Source of the DNA: Aralia elata
Taxonomy: Eukaryota; Streptophyta; Magnoliopsida; Apiales; Araliaceae
Direction of reading: 5' to 3'
Length of the DNA: 64,000 nucleotides
Assembly: GCA_034770075.1 (NCBI GenBank)
Contig: CM068387.1
Coordinates: 75,331,971-75,395,970 of the forward strand
The position numbers and the translations under genes were made by a program. The notes under the pieces were generated by a model. That model saw only the letters and a program-made list of their open reading frames with translations. It was not told where the DNA came from and did not search any database. This document shows positions 11,779-23,706 of the stretch, in pieces. Each line of letters opens with the position of its first letter. Positions within the stretch are counted from its first letter, which is position 1.

Positions 11779-12416
11779 AAACTAAATAATTAGCTTAAAC
11801 TGACTATTAAATTACATCTCATCACTTTAATTGTTAATGAAGATGTAATACACATATTCATTCACTCATCTCATTTATCGAAACAATATCTATAAAAACT
11901 TCATTTTAAACAATTATACGCTTCGTTAGTTAGTTCAAACTAATTAAATTAATTAGCTTTGACCAGGTATTAATTTACATTCATTTGACATAATATAATT
12001 TATTAAGCCATTACATAAATATATTACATTCATATGTAATGTATTTATAATAATGAGTTTAATTAGCTCCCTCATTTAATTAGATCAAAATACATACATT
12101 AATTCACTAATTTAAGTAAGTGAATTCATTAACTCGTTTTATGAAATTTAATTCATAATAATTATGTTGTTGTTCAAGGCTTAATATTCAAATTATATTA
12201 TTTCAGAATATAATTTGAATTAAATTTCAATTAATTAATTTCATCCATTTTCTTTAATGATTTAATTAACTATTAAATCTTATTTTCCCAATATATGTAT
12301 ATATTTCACATCTATATATACACATTTAATCCCTTACATTAATCACATACTTCACATTATATAAAACACATATATACATATATGTCCAAACCTACTTGGT
12401 CTCTTAATAAAAAATT
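11779..12416. other. AT-rich sequence, nothing recognised
   Basis: About 640 bp of very AT-rich, TAATTAA-rich sequence. There is no open frame and no LTR edge could be placed, so the origin of the gypsy truncation cannot be read here. Confidence 0.5.
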
Positions 12417-13095
12417 TATTTATTAAATTCTTATTTTACTAATCTCCGAAATATTCAAAATATTATATTAACAATTTATTTTGTAATTTATCTTTAATCT
12501 AATATATAAAGTCGGAGGGCTATTGTGTTAACAATTTTTAAAGTCTTTTTGGCTTTCGAAAATGTCCTTAAACTTTTGTAAGTGCCTTGTGCCTTTTTGG
12601 CTTCGAAAAGTATGCTTAAACTTTTATAGTAACTTTTGTTTTATTCTTAATAACTTCAATTTTACTTATCTTCTTTTTGTAACTTGTAAATGTAAGTATC
12701 TTACTAAAAATCTTCAAACTTTTAACTTTATAGAATTGTTTTTCAAAATTAAAATTTTAATTTGTAAATTAAAAATATGATATAAATTACACGTGTAACA
12801 CCTGTGCATGCCTGGTAGGCTAGTTAAGTCTAATATCTTTTGGGCCGTCATTGTTGCTGTCAATCACAATTGTATTTTGTGTACAACGCACACACATTTA
12901 ACTTTTTTCGTAGTAGACATTTTAATTGATTTGAGCTGCATGTCAAGTTGTTAAGTAAGATTGACTTGCGTAGTTATATACTTTGTTTTTTTGTTTGAAA
13001 GAGCGAAAAATTTATTCAACACCAGAATCGAAATACGTACAACCAAATGACTCATCCAAAAGGCTTGGATAAAACATACATAATATTGAAATCAA
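12417..13095. repeat. Dispersed duplicate of 28648-29329
   Basis: About 680 bp nearly identical to 28648-29329, including a complete small Helitron and about 270 bp of sequence after it. Homology starts at about TTTATTAAATTC and stops sharply after GAAATCAA. This copy lies about 310 bp from the 3' end of the S-protein homolog at 13405. The other copy is inside a retrotransposon. Confidence 0.85.
12498..12824 (+). mobile_element. Small non-autonomous Helitron
   Basis: The element starts TCTAATATATAAAG and ends CTAGT, and lies between A (12497) and T (12825), as expected for Helitron insertion into AT. A short GC-richer, partly palindromic segment (CCTGTGCATGCCTGG) just before the CTAGT fits a worn 3' hairpin. 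It has no coding capacity. The same 327-bp element is at 28730-29056. Confidence 0.65.
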
Positions 13096-13404
13096 CCCCT
13101 AAAAATTCTGCACCTAAACAGAAAACAAAAGCACTCGAAACAGCAATAAGATTATACAAGTAATGATGGTGTATATGTAAGTAAAGATTATATACTGATG
13201 GTGTATATACAACTAATGTTAAAATTGTGACACAATATTAAAATAAAAGTATTTTGTCAATGAAGTAGAGATTATAATAATTAGCTTACTTAGATATATA
13301 AAATACAATAAAACTAATCACAGAGAGAGAAACTTTTTTTCCTTAGATAATAATATTTGAGGATACATGCATGCAAACATAAAAAATAAATGATCAACCA
13401 CTAA
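13096..13404. other. Downstream flank of S-protein homolog 1
   Basis: AT-rich sequence with no open frame. It is probably the 3' untranslated and downstream region of the leftward gene that ends at 13405. Confidence 0.4.
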
Positions 13405-13785
13405 TTAGATCCAATCATATTTTTTGCTCCATTGATCACTAGGAAAAGGGGCATTATGATCAGCATAATAAAAACCATCACGCGTTGCTAGCCAATACAC
13501 ATATTGATCCTCAGTCCTTTTGTTGTAGACATCAAACCTCTTGCTTTGTTTTCCCCACCAAAAATGGCAGAAATAAATAGTACGACCAAATATATCAGGA
13601 TTAAATTTCCACATGATTTCTTGCCCATTATATAGGTTATGATAACCTAGATCATCATCTCCTGAGGCGCAATGAATTCGCAAGCTACCTTGACGGATTC
13701 TATCCATGACATGAATCTCGAAATCACCGCTGGCACTTGCTGTTAGAAAAATAGTAAGGAAGGAAAAAAGAAAGAGACTTTTCAT
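13405..13785 (-). CDS. S-protein homolog 1 (plant self-incompatibility S1 family), secreted
   Basis: Predicted 126-residue protein. The start is ATG 13785-13783; the frame extends upstream only to a TTG. Residues 1-19 form a hydrophobic signal peptide (MKSLFLFSFLTIFLTASASG), so the mature protein is about 107 residues and secreted. Family hallmarks are the HCASGDDDLG loop, the FCHFWWG segment and the C-terminal KKYDW. The family includes the poppy stigma S proteins, but most members have no known role. Only two Cys remain in the mature part; the second conserved pair, present in the copies at 46725 and 48567, is missing (residues around QYVYWLATRDGF). Single exon. It looks intact. Confidence 0.85.
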   Translation of the reverse strand: MKSLFLFSFLTIFLTASASGDFEIHVMDRIRQGSLRIHCASGDDDLGYHNLYNGQEIMWKFNPDIFGRTIYFCHFWWGKQSKRFDVYNKRTEDQYVYWLATRDGFYYADHNAPFPSDQWSKKYDWI

Positions 13786-13856
13786 CGTATAAATACTAAT
13801 GTTTTGCAATTCCAAATGATAAAGTTATGATTTCTATTGATTGATCATTACATGAT

Positions 13857-13864
13857 TTATATAG
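13857..13864 (-). promoter_or_regulatory. TATA box of S-protein homolog 1
   Basis: TATATAAA on the minus strand, about 72 bp upstream of the ATG. The same octamer precedes the other two S-protein homologs. Confidence 0.55.
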
Positions 13865-14034
13865 AGATTGGACAGCGTAAAAATGGTAACTTCATGATTA
13901 CGTAGATTATTGAAAGGATGCTAATATATCCGGAACCCTAAATTGATACTTGAACGCCAGAATATAAGAAAGTCGTAACTAATTTATTTTTAATAATTAA
14001 ATTATACCATAAGAGTCTCGGTATATATGAGGAC

Positions 14035-15668
14035 AAATTTATTATTATATATAAAGAAATAAATGAGGATAATCGTTAGTTTGGTAGTCCTTTTAGGACA
14101 GTAATAAATTCCTTCTAGTAGATGTTACAAGTCGCAATAAATTTTCTCTGGCAAAAATTAATACCCTCATTTTGTCCGTACGTTACAATTCTCCTATAAC
14201 AATTTCTTTCCTTCAGTTACAATTGACTCTTCAATATGCTCCAATTTAGTACTAATAAGCAATCCGAAAGGCCAATGACGAACCTGCGAGAGTTCAAGAC
14301 AGTTTTGCGGTTAGATAAATAGAAAAAATGAATACCAAATCGTGAAACTGAAGAAATCAACTAATCTAATCTGCAATGGAATGGAAGAGAGAGAGAATTC
14401 CCTCCCTTTCGACATTGATTAGCTCCTCATCAGGCGAGAAAGTAAAAGATTTCACCATTTTCAGTGAGTACGCCAAAGTAAGAAAGATCATCTCTCCCTC
14501 CCCTTAATTCCCTTCCCCTGTCGATTACTTATGTTATCGTAATTCCATTTGGTATTAGTATTAGTATTTCAGGAAGGAGAATTGTCAATAGCTCAAACCA
14601 AATCAAATTTATCCCTCTTAATTTCCTAGGATTCTTATATGCTCATGGACAGCTCTGGCTTCAGCGGCATCACATCATGGGTAGAGCTGTGGGGTAAAAT
14701 CTCTACTTGCATTCTTCTTCTTCTTTTTTTAAAAAGTCATGTATAGATGGTAGGATTCATGTAATATATAATTAACTTATATTTTTAATTTAAAGGGTAA
14801 ATTAACATGCAATAAAAATACATATTTAACATTTATAAAATTTACATATAAGATTCTTTTTTCGTGGAACAGATGAAATATTAATTAACCTAAGTTTCAG
14901 TATCTTAATTAGTCTTAATTAGCCATTAGGCTAAGGCGTCATCGACTTTTTCTTTCATATTCAAATTAGTATAAATACTCTACAAATTTAAATAATTACT
15001 ACATGTGTTCTTTTTAATAGTTTTATTTAGTTTATATATCTTAATTAATTTGTACAGAATAATTTTATTGCTACAATTTTATTAATATATTAAGATATCG
15101 AAAAAACCTGTTAACGCAATTTAATTATATTAATATTAGTCGTGAACTTTATTATTAAATTAATATCCTAACTAATTTAATTCATTAAAACCTGAAATTT
15201 TATCAAATCATATGATTAATTGTATTAATAACATATGTGAATTTGAAAGATAATAATTGTAACATAAGTTGAAAAATTATACTATATTCATTCCTAACTA
15301 ATTGTCATAATTAAATTAAAACTTGAGTTTCATAATTTTATTCGGATTAGAATTTTAAGCAAATGTTGTCAATATAAACGCTAATATAGAATTCCATTAC
15401 AAACTTAAATAAAGTTAAAATAATTATTTTCTCTCATAATCATATCTAAATATATCTACAATAATTCATTCAAATATTTAGCGTAATATATAATTGATTG
15501 AAAGAACCTGCAGTATATAATTCAATCATTAGTTATTTAAATAAATATTTAACTATTTAATAATTACAACTATGTTCACGAAATCACAGTAAACTTTTTT
15601 TTTTAATTATTAATATAATAAATTATTATTTATGCCACCCGTGCTTCACACGGGGTTGGTGAGCTTGT
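14035..15668 (+). mobile_element. Degenerate Helitron-like element, possibly with captured exons
   Basis: The left part (about 14035-14110) resembles the 5' end of the Helitron at 16506 (ATCGTTAGTTTGG block). The right end has the hairpin CCCGTGC-ttca-CACGGG (about 15638-15654) followed by CTTGT at 15664-15668, a Helitron-like 3' terminus that departs from the usual CTRR. The interior carries two exon-like segments (14376-14477 and 14630-14692). The boundaries are inferred and the central kilobase is plain AT-rich DNA. Confidence 0.35.
14376..14692 (+). pseudogene. Possible captured gene fragment, two exon-like blocks
   Basis: ATG 14376 opens a 34-codon frame ending exactly at AAA|GTAAGA, a good splice donor at 14478. 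A pyrimidine-rich stretch ending CCTAG then leads to a second open block of about 21 codons (14630-14692), closing at G|GTAAAA. Both blocks join in phase 0. GC content is higher than in the surroundings. I do not recognise the protein. It could be a fragment carried by the Helitron-like element, or chance. Confidence 0.3.
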
Positions 15669-16505
15669 AATGTGAATTTTATAAAATGTGTAAAATTTGA
15701 ATTGTTTGTTCTAAAAAAATTATATATGATGATTAATCTCTTAGGAAGTTTAACATTTTACTAGACACCTTGACCTTTGTAAGGCAATTTTTTGTTTCTC
15801 TTATACTTCCCATATTTTTTAATTAAAATCAAGTTCTTATAGATTACAGGATTAAACAAATTTGGTCATAGTGGATGAAGAAAAAAATAATACGTACTAA
15901 TACTTATAAAGAATATATAATAATTTTTAATAACTAAATAAAAGTTCTAATCAGTAGCACTTGCAATTCTTAAAATAAGAATTGAGTTAATCTCGGTAAC
16001 AAAATTTACATACATCTAGCCAAAATTTATATAAATTTTTGTTTGGAGCCCTTTAACTCGTGCAAGATACGAATTTGGTGAGTACTACAAAATTATTATA
16101 GTTTATGTCATATTCAATATATTTCATTATGTGTGTATATTTAATACTCATAATATATATACTAATCGTAACCGACAATACTCTATGTAATAATTTTTTA
16201 TGGAGAAAATTTATTCTTACGAAAATTAATATATGGAGTTTATATACATGCTAGCTATTAAATTTGTAAAATCAAGAGAAATTATAAAACTGAAAATCAC
16301 ATGGTATATTATGTTTAAATTGTTATTAAAGTATATTTAATATTATTTATGTGGCATAAAACTCTTAATATTAAATTCCTCTCTGTCTAAAACTGAAAAC
16401 ACATAAAAGTGAAGTATTACTCGAGATAGCAACAATCGATAAATATTTTCTCATTTCTAATCAAATTTTAACGATTTGACAGTTTAAAAGCTCTCTTACT
16501 TAAGG
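15669..16505. other. AT-rich sequence, no gene
   Basis: There is no coding potential. A worn Helitron-end-like motif (CTCGTGCAAGATACGAATT) occurs at about 16056-16075. Confidence 0.45.
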
Positions 16506-17187
16506 TCTATACTAATATATAAAAGGCAATCGTTAGTTTGGTTGGTGCATTAGAGCCTCAATAAATTTTTTCCCATAAAAATACTTAGCTATTTATTGTG
16601 TCAAATTAAGTAAGGTCATGATTTATATTAAACTATAAATATTTAAATAATAAACAATTACATATTCAAAATTTATTATTTATAAATGGCAAATGGTCTA
16701 TAACAATAACAATATATAAAGAGGCAAAATAAGGATCATTATTGATTTGGTTTGGTCTTTTAAATTTATTTGGGCCACAATAAAATTTTCCGGCGAAAAT
16801 TGTTGCATATTGTTATGTTTGTTATACATATGCTAGTTATTTATTGTGTTAAATCAAGTGAAGTCATGATAAGCATTAAAGCACATACTTAAATAATAAG
16901 CGGTTACATATTTAATATTTATAAATAGGAAGTTAATTGAATTAATTTTAAATATATATAAAAAAAGAAGTAATATTGAATAACAAGTGTATTTTTATAC
17001 GTTTACAATAAAAAGTGCAAATAATAAACAATTTGAGATGGATTAATCACTTATTATTCTTCAAAAAAAATAAAATTACATGAACAATTACATATTTTTT
17101 ACTAGATTGAATTATACAACAATTAAAAATTAAAGTAACTATATTATGCCCATCAAATCTGTGCTTTGCACGGGTTTAAGAACTAGT
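16506..17187 (+). mobile_element. Non-autonomous Helitron with duplicated 5' segment
   Basis: It starts TCTATACTAATATATAAAAG and ends with a hairpin (GTGC-ttt-GCAC, about 17161-17170), nine bases and CTAGT at 17183-17187. These are typical plant Helitron ends. The right neighbour is T, but the left neighbour is G instead of the usual A. The 5' segment (16506-16690) recurs in diverged form at about 16708-16935 (ATATATAAAGAGGCA, GATTTGGTTTGGTC, ATTTATTGTGTTAAATCAAG), so the element is a fusion or internal duplication. It has no open frames. Confidence 0.65.
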
Positions 17188-18712
17188 TTATGTTAATAGT
17201 AAATACCAACGTATGCACGGACATGTGGGATAAGAGGGAATTAAGGAGGACCCCACACAAAAATTTGAAATATATCTTAAATTTTTGAACGAATAAAAAA
17301 TAAAAATGAATTTCTAATTTTAAATCGGAGAGAGTATGTGTTAGAAATTACACCTTATTTTATATATTATGGACATATCTTTTGTAAGTTGGTATAAAGT
17401 GTAATTTACTTTTCTCTATGTGAAAATAAGGGAGTAATTACTCATTTGATTTAAGTAGGAATCATTTGATGTGTGCATGGTTCTTAAACGTAGAGTGAGG
17501 CATGAAAAACTAAATTTTATTTGTTTCATTTGAATAAAATATGACTACTAGGTTGCTTTATGGTGATAGGTGTAGTGTTATTTTATTTTGGAGAAGAGAT
17601 ATACTTGTGAGACTTTTAAAATTCTATTTAATTATAAATTTATTACTAATATATATGTAACTTACATCATTCGTAGTAATAAGTATTATTAAAATAGAAA
17701 TAAATAATAGTTTAATGTCAAAACTATTATATATATATATATATATGTATCTATATGTGTAGATATAGATATATTAGATATATGCACATTGAGAGAAGTC
17801 TCACATACATTTTTTTTATATAATAATTTTTGCACTTTGAAAGTCTCTCCTTTTCTTCTCGTTATTCTTCCTACAAACAAATAACTATTACAAAACAGTA
17901 CTACTATTTCATTGGAATTATTCTATGAACTGCTATTACGAATAATTTATCAAAGGTTTGACATATATTCTGGAGGTATATCGTTTGCAACACTTAACAC
18001 ACCAATTGTGGTGGGAACGATAAAAATCTTAAGGACAGAAATCACTCGTGCCATATTTTCTACTATAATTTTGATTCGATGAAGTTACGATTCTAACAGT
18101 ATGATCATATAAGATGTAATAGGAATTCGTTGCTTGGAAAGCCATGAATTCGTATACTGAATGCCTACAATTTATTCAAGGAAATGATTTGTATGTTAAT
18201 TAATTTAGAACAAATTAAGATTGCAACTAATTATAGATTTATAAGCGATAAAAAAAATAATATATAAATTCATTCTTTATTTATTTTCTATCCCATATAA
18301 ATATATACGTAGATATTTAATATTCCGCGTAACGTTGTGATCATATAGCAACAATCATTTATCTTTATGATCAACTTAATGAGAGTAACAGGGTTGCATA
18401 TGGGAAATGAATAGTAAAAATCCCTTCCGTCTACTCGACGTGGTGAGTAAAGACACCTAAGAGCCGGAAAAAAAAAAGACAATAAAACTGTAACAAGATA
18501 TAAAGTGGAATTGAAAACTAATAAAGAATATATTAATTGACCAAACACATGACTGATGTGTTAAGATTTTTTCTATGATATTTTTTATATTCACTGCGTC
18601 TCAAAATGAGATGTCACTCACGGAAAATCTGTATTTCAATTTAAATATCACATTTTTATTGACATTGTAATTGGAATAAAATACAGGTTTTATACAAAAT
18701 ACACCTATCTTG
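17188..18712. other. AT-rich intergenic sequence
   Basis: No gene is recognised. It contains an (AT)n run at about 17727-17745 and short chance frames only. Confidence 0.45.
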
Positions 18713-18976
18713 TATAGAAGAAAACAACAACTCTAGGAATTAGTGGATATAGCAGTCCACTAACGTGGAGATAGCAGTCTTGTGTGTAGTAATTAATAAT
18801 TCTTAATTTTAGGAGATTAAGTTATAGTTTATAGCAGTCCACTGACTTGTGTCCGTAGGAGTCTAATTGCTATATTTTGTCTTCATATAATTAGGTGCTA
18901 AAGTCTGATGACTATTGTATATATGTTCTTCTTGGGATTAATGGAAAGGTAACCAATTGCTCTACTATTCTCTTTA
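18713..18976 (+). repeat. 5' LTR of the Ale-type copia
   Basis: About 264 bp, ending CTCTTTA immediately before the primer site. It is very similar to 23431-23706; the 3' copy has a short insertion near its start. Both copies begin TATAGAAG instead of TG. It contains repeated ATAGCAGTCCACTA motifs. Confidence 0.8.
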
Positions 18977-18990
18977 TGGTATCAGAGCCA
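18977..18990 (+). other. Primer binding site, initiator methionine tRNA type
   Basis: TGGTATCAGAGCCA starts at the first base after the 5' LTR. This is the standard copia primer site. Confidence 0.85.
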
Positions 18991-19159
18991 CAATCCTAAC
19001 TCGTTCGATCAGTTCCTTATCTCCATCCAATTCTTACTTATTCAAAATTTCAACAAAATTCACAATTCTTTTCTCTTTTCTGTGGCCATTTCCAGTTATA
19101 ATTGTCCTCATCAGTGCTACATCTCCACCAACTTTTTGCACACTTCATCCTCTTCAAAC

Positions 19160-20158
19160 AATGGCCTCACAAGATTAAATATTCGCTGCTGTCTCTCAAC
19201 CAATTATTCCTAATTCTCATGAACCTAATCACCCTCTTATTGCCATAAACATCTCCTCCCACTCTACCATAAAACTCACACCCACAAATTATCTCTCATG
19301 GAAATTACAATTTCATGCAACCTTGATAGGCTATGATCTTGAAGGATATATTGATGGCTTGATTAGTGTACCATGTCCCACAATTACCACTGATGGCAAG
19401 AAGTCACCAAATCCTGCGTTCCAAACTTGGCATCGACAGGATAAATTAATCTTCAGAGCCATAGTCGGATCATTATCGGCTGCAATTGTTCCACTCCTAA
19501 CTCGTGCTATCACCTCTCGTGATGCCTGAATGATTCTTGAAAACACATATGCAAAGCCCACTCGTGGTCATATCAAGCAAATTAAGGAGCAATTAAAGAA
19601 TCCAATTAAAGGCTCACGAACCATTAGCGAATATATATACAATATATTCGGAGTCGTGCCGATGAGCTTGCAATTCTGGGCAAGCCATATGATGAAGAGG
19701 ACTTGATTAACAAAGTTCTTGATGGTCTCGACGAGGAATACAAATCCATCGTTGACGTCGTCAACGCTCGAGATACAACCATCTCTTTTGACGAGCTTCA
19801 TGAAAAACTCTTGAACAAGGAAACTATGTTACGTCAATCTCAACCACCACCAACCTCTCTTCCTGCAATAGCAAATCCAACATCCATGCATCCTCGGAAT
19901 AAACCATGGCGTCCTACCTTCAATTCATCAACTAAATCATCACCAAATTAATGGTCATCATCTAACAACTTTCGGGCTGCAAGACCTCAACCACACCCTT
20001 ATCTTAGTACGTGTCAAGCATGCAATACTCAAGGGCACACAACCAAACGATATCCACAATTTCGATTAATTTTCACTAAGCCCAATTCAGGTTATTCACC
20101 AACAAACCCACAATCATCGGGTTTCCAACCGACAGGACCGCGTTCATCATCTCCCTAG
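19160..20158 (+). pseudogene. Copia gag remnant
   Basis: The original start is probably ATG 19160, but an in-frame TAA follows after five codons (MASQD). The capsid-like region continues in frame at 19238-19527 and, after another stop, at 19528-19690; it then shifts to the frame at 19703-19951 (LIKQ/DDEYKS-type region). The zinc knuckle at about 20008-20050 reads CQACNTQGHTTKRY. The last ligand is Tyr instead of Cys, so the CX2CX4HX4C site is incomplete. Not functional. Confidence 0.75.
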
Positions 20159-23100
20159 CAACCACGCGTCAACTATACAACAATTGGCACATCCGACATT
20201 CCATCACGGCTCCTTGACAGTGGTGCATCTCATCATGTTACCACTGACCTGAATAATCTCTCTCCATGCTCCGTACAATGCCCATGATGATGTCATGATT
20301 GACAATGACACAGGTCTACAAATTACCCACACTGGTTCTACCTCCCTTCCCTCCTCCACACATAATTTTCAATTACATAATGTTTTGTGTGTTCCCACTA
20401 TGAAAAAGAATCTCATTTCCATTTCTCAAATGTTCATCACTAATAATGTTTTAATTGAATTTTTACCCTCTGATTTTCTGGTGAAGGATCTAAGCATGGG
20501 AGCAACACTTTTGATGGGACCAACTAAGGATGGCGTGTATGAGTGGCCAATCTCTTCAACAAACAAATCCCCTTTTGTTTTCTTTTCCGGTGTCAAGACA
20601 ACAACTGCCGAGTGGCACAATCACCTAGGTCATCTTTCCTCTCCAATTTACAAACATGTTGTCTCTAAATTTCAATTACCAGTTTTTGTCTCCACAACAA
20701 ACAACCATTGCAATGCTTGTAGTTGCAATAAAAGTCATAAGCTTCCTTTCTCTATTTCTTCTTTTGTTTCTACAAAACCTCTTGAAATAATTTTCTCTGA
20801 TGTTTGGACCTCTCCCGTGCATTCATATGATGACTTCAAATACTATGTCATTTTTGTTGATCACTTCACCAAATATGTTTGGTATTATCCGCTTAAACGT
20901 AAATCTCATGTTTACGAAGTCTTCATACGATTCAAAGCGCTTGTAAAAAAATTATTTAAATCACAAAATTAAAACCTTATACTCTGATAATGGTGGTGAA
21001 TATTAAGTTCTTGATTCTTTTCTAGCTACCAATGACATCACTCACTTAACCACTCCACCACACACACCTGAACATAATGGATATTCTGAAAGACGACATC
21101 GTCACATTGTAGAAACTGGTCTCTCTCTACTCACACATGCCTCTATTCCTCTAATCTACTGGCATCATGCATTTGCTACAGCCATTTACCTCATCAATCG
21201 ACTTCCTACACCACACTCAACATGTTCTCACCATTCGAAAAAAAAATTTGGAACCACTCCCAACTACTTTAAACTTAAAATTTTTTGTTGTCTTTGTTAT
21301 CAATGGCTTCGACCGTACAACGATCACAAACTTGAAGCCCGATCCATCCCTTGTGTCTTCCTTGGCTACTCTAGCACCTAAAGTGCATATCTGTGTCTTG
21401 ATACCAACACATCTCGCCTTTATACTTCACGTCATGTCAAATTTGTCGAATCGGTCTTTCCCTTCACATCTACTCAAACTCATTTCAGTCGTCCCGAGTC
21501 AACCACTACTTCTCATTGGTTCCCGCCTGCCTATATAATTTCCACAAACTCTCTCGCTACCACAACACTCAACACGTCTTCGGCAAAAGGTCCCTCAAAT
21601 GCTGCTTATGTCCTCACTCTATCGCCGCCAGAAAATCCCAACACCCTCAGCCCATATATAGTTGCCCGACCACACTTAACCGGTCAACCAACCACCACTC
21701 AAAACCAAAGCCTGCCACCTTCATTGCCATATAGTCCCAACCCAAACCAAAACCACAGTTCACCACCCAGTGAATTCCACCATCCAGACCCAATTAATAC
21801 CCATGACCACAAGAGCCAAAAATAATATTCACAAACCAACCCAAAAGCTCAATCTCAATGCCCAACTCATCCTATCAAATGACTTAGAACCCACAACAGT
21901 GACCCAAGCTTTTAAAGACATCAAATGGCGTCATGCAATGTCTGAAGAGTATGATGCTCTTGTCTAGAACGGTATATGGGAGCTTGTTCCACCAAATCAA
22001 GCCCACAATCTTGTCGGGTGTAAGTGAATTTTTCATACTAAACGTTTACCAGATGGTTCTGTTGATAGGTACAAAGCACGTTTAGTAGCCAAAGATTTCC
22101 ATCAACGTCTAGGCATTGACTACCATGACACTTCCAGCCCAGTTATAAAACCAACAACAATTCGCCTAGTTCTCATAATTGCAATCAGACATGGATGGTC
22201 ACTACGATAACTTGACATCAATAATGCCTTTTTACAAGGTCATCTCACTGAAGATGTCTTCATAATATAACCTCCAGGGTTTATTCATAGAGAATTTTCG
22301 CATCACGTGTGCAAATTGCATAAAGCCATCTATGGTTTGAAACAAGTTCCACGAGCATGGTACCATAAGCTACGTCAATTCCTTCTCACTGTGGGATTCA
22401 AAAACTCACATGCGTATACTTCTCTGTTCATCTTCAACAACACCAATACCATGATCTACCTGCTAGTATATGTAGATGACATCATCATCACAGGGAACAA
22501 CACATCTTTCGTGCAACGCTTTGTTACTCAACTTGGAGCACGTTTTTCTCTAAAGGATCTTGGTAATCTCTCTTATTTTTTTGGTGTTGAGGTTCTTCCA
22601 CACAAGCATGGTCTCATTCTCTCACAACATCGCTACATTAATGATCTTCTCACACGCACTCACATGACCGATGCCAAGCCGGTTCTTACACCCTTGGGAA
22701 CAGATCAAACTCTGGGTCTTCACACTGGCACCATCTTGATAGATGCTTCAAAACACCAAACTATTGTTGGCAGTTTTCAGTACTTAACTCTCACACGGCC
22801 TAACATTACATTCGCAGTAAATAAGCTCTCTCAGTTCATGCACCGTCCTACGACAGATCACTAGAATGCAACCAAACGACTGTTATGATATCTTTGTGGC
22901 ACATCTGCTCATGGCATAGTTCTTCACTGCAACCCAACACTATCTTTCTATGTCTTCTCCAATGCCGATTGGGCTGGCAACAAAGATGACTTCAGATCAA
23001 CTAGTGTTTACATTGTTTATCTTGGTCGCAGTCCAATTTCTTGGAGCTCTAAGAAACAATGCACAGTTGCACGCTCGTCAACTGAAGCTGAGTATCGTGC

Positions 23101-23461
23101 AGTTGCGGCAACTGCTGCCGAATTGCGTTGGATCTGTTCACTGCTTACCGAACTTGGAATACAAACTTCTCAAGCTCCGGTCATCTATTGTGACAATATT
23201 GGAGCCACCCATCTTTGCTCCAACCCAGTTTTTCACTCTCGGATGAAGCATGTCGCAATTGATTTTCACTTCATCCGCGAACAAGTCCAAAGTGGTGCCC
23301 TCCATGTCGCTCATGTTTCCTCTGCAGATCAGCTGACTGATGCGCTCACAAAACCACTCTCACGTGCACAATTTCTTAATCTCAAGGACAAGATTGGAAT
23401 CTCCACTAGGAGTTCCAACTTGAGGGGGCATATAGAAGAAAGCAACAACTCTAGGAATTAG
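20159..23461 (+). pseudogene. Copia pol remnant: protease, integrase, RT, RNase H
   Basis: The protease active site LLDSGASHHVT lies at about 20209-20245. The GAG-pre-integrase zinc part is at 20601-20760 (EWHNHLGHL, CNACSCNKSH), the integrase core at about 20780-21180 (an EHNGYSERRH block near 21070), the RT at about 21900-22600 with intact YVDDIIITGNN near 22470, and the RNase H up to about 23400. Stop codons (for example 21967, 22029, 22210, 22862) and frame changes (20971, 21200) break it. The last frame runs into the 3' LTR. Confidence 0.85.
23420..23430 (+). other. Polypurine tract of the Ale-type copia
   Basis: TTGAGGGGGCA directly precedes the 3' LTR, as in other copia elements. Confidence 0.75.
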
Positions 23462-23706
23462 AATAATGGACATAGCAGTTCACTAACGTGGAGATAGCAG
23501 TCCACCAGCTTGTGTGTAGCAATTAACAATTCTTAATTCTAGGAGATTAAGTTATAGTTTATAGCAGTCCACTAGCTTGTGTCCGTAGGAGTCTAATTGC
23601 TATATTTTATCTTCATGTAATTAGGAGCTAAAGTCTGATGACTATTGTATATATGTTCTTCTTGGGATTAATGGAAAGGTAACCAATTGCTCCACTATTC
23701 TCTTCA
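23431..23706 (+). repeat. 3' LTR of the Ale-type copia
   Basis: About 276 bp, starting TATAGAAG and ending CTCTTCA. It differs from the 5' LTR at a scattering of sites plus a short insertion (AATAATGG near the start), which points to a moderately old insertion. Confidence 0.8.

Larger units (their letters stand above)
18713..23706 (+). mobile_element. Ty1/copia retrotransposon, Ale/Retrofit type, decayed
   Basis: Plus-strand element about 5.0 kb long with short LTRs (18713-18976 and 23431-23706), a methionine-initiator-type primer binding site directly after the 5' LTR, and a polypurine tract before the 3' LTR. Flanks TCTTG (18708-18712) and GCTTG (23707-23711) look like a target duplication with one mismatch. 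Gag wording (YLSWKLQFHATLIGYDLEGY) and the short LTRs place it in the Ale/Retrofit group. Stops and frameshifts are found throughout. Confidence 0.85.
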
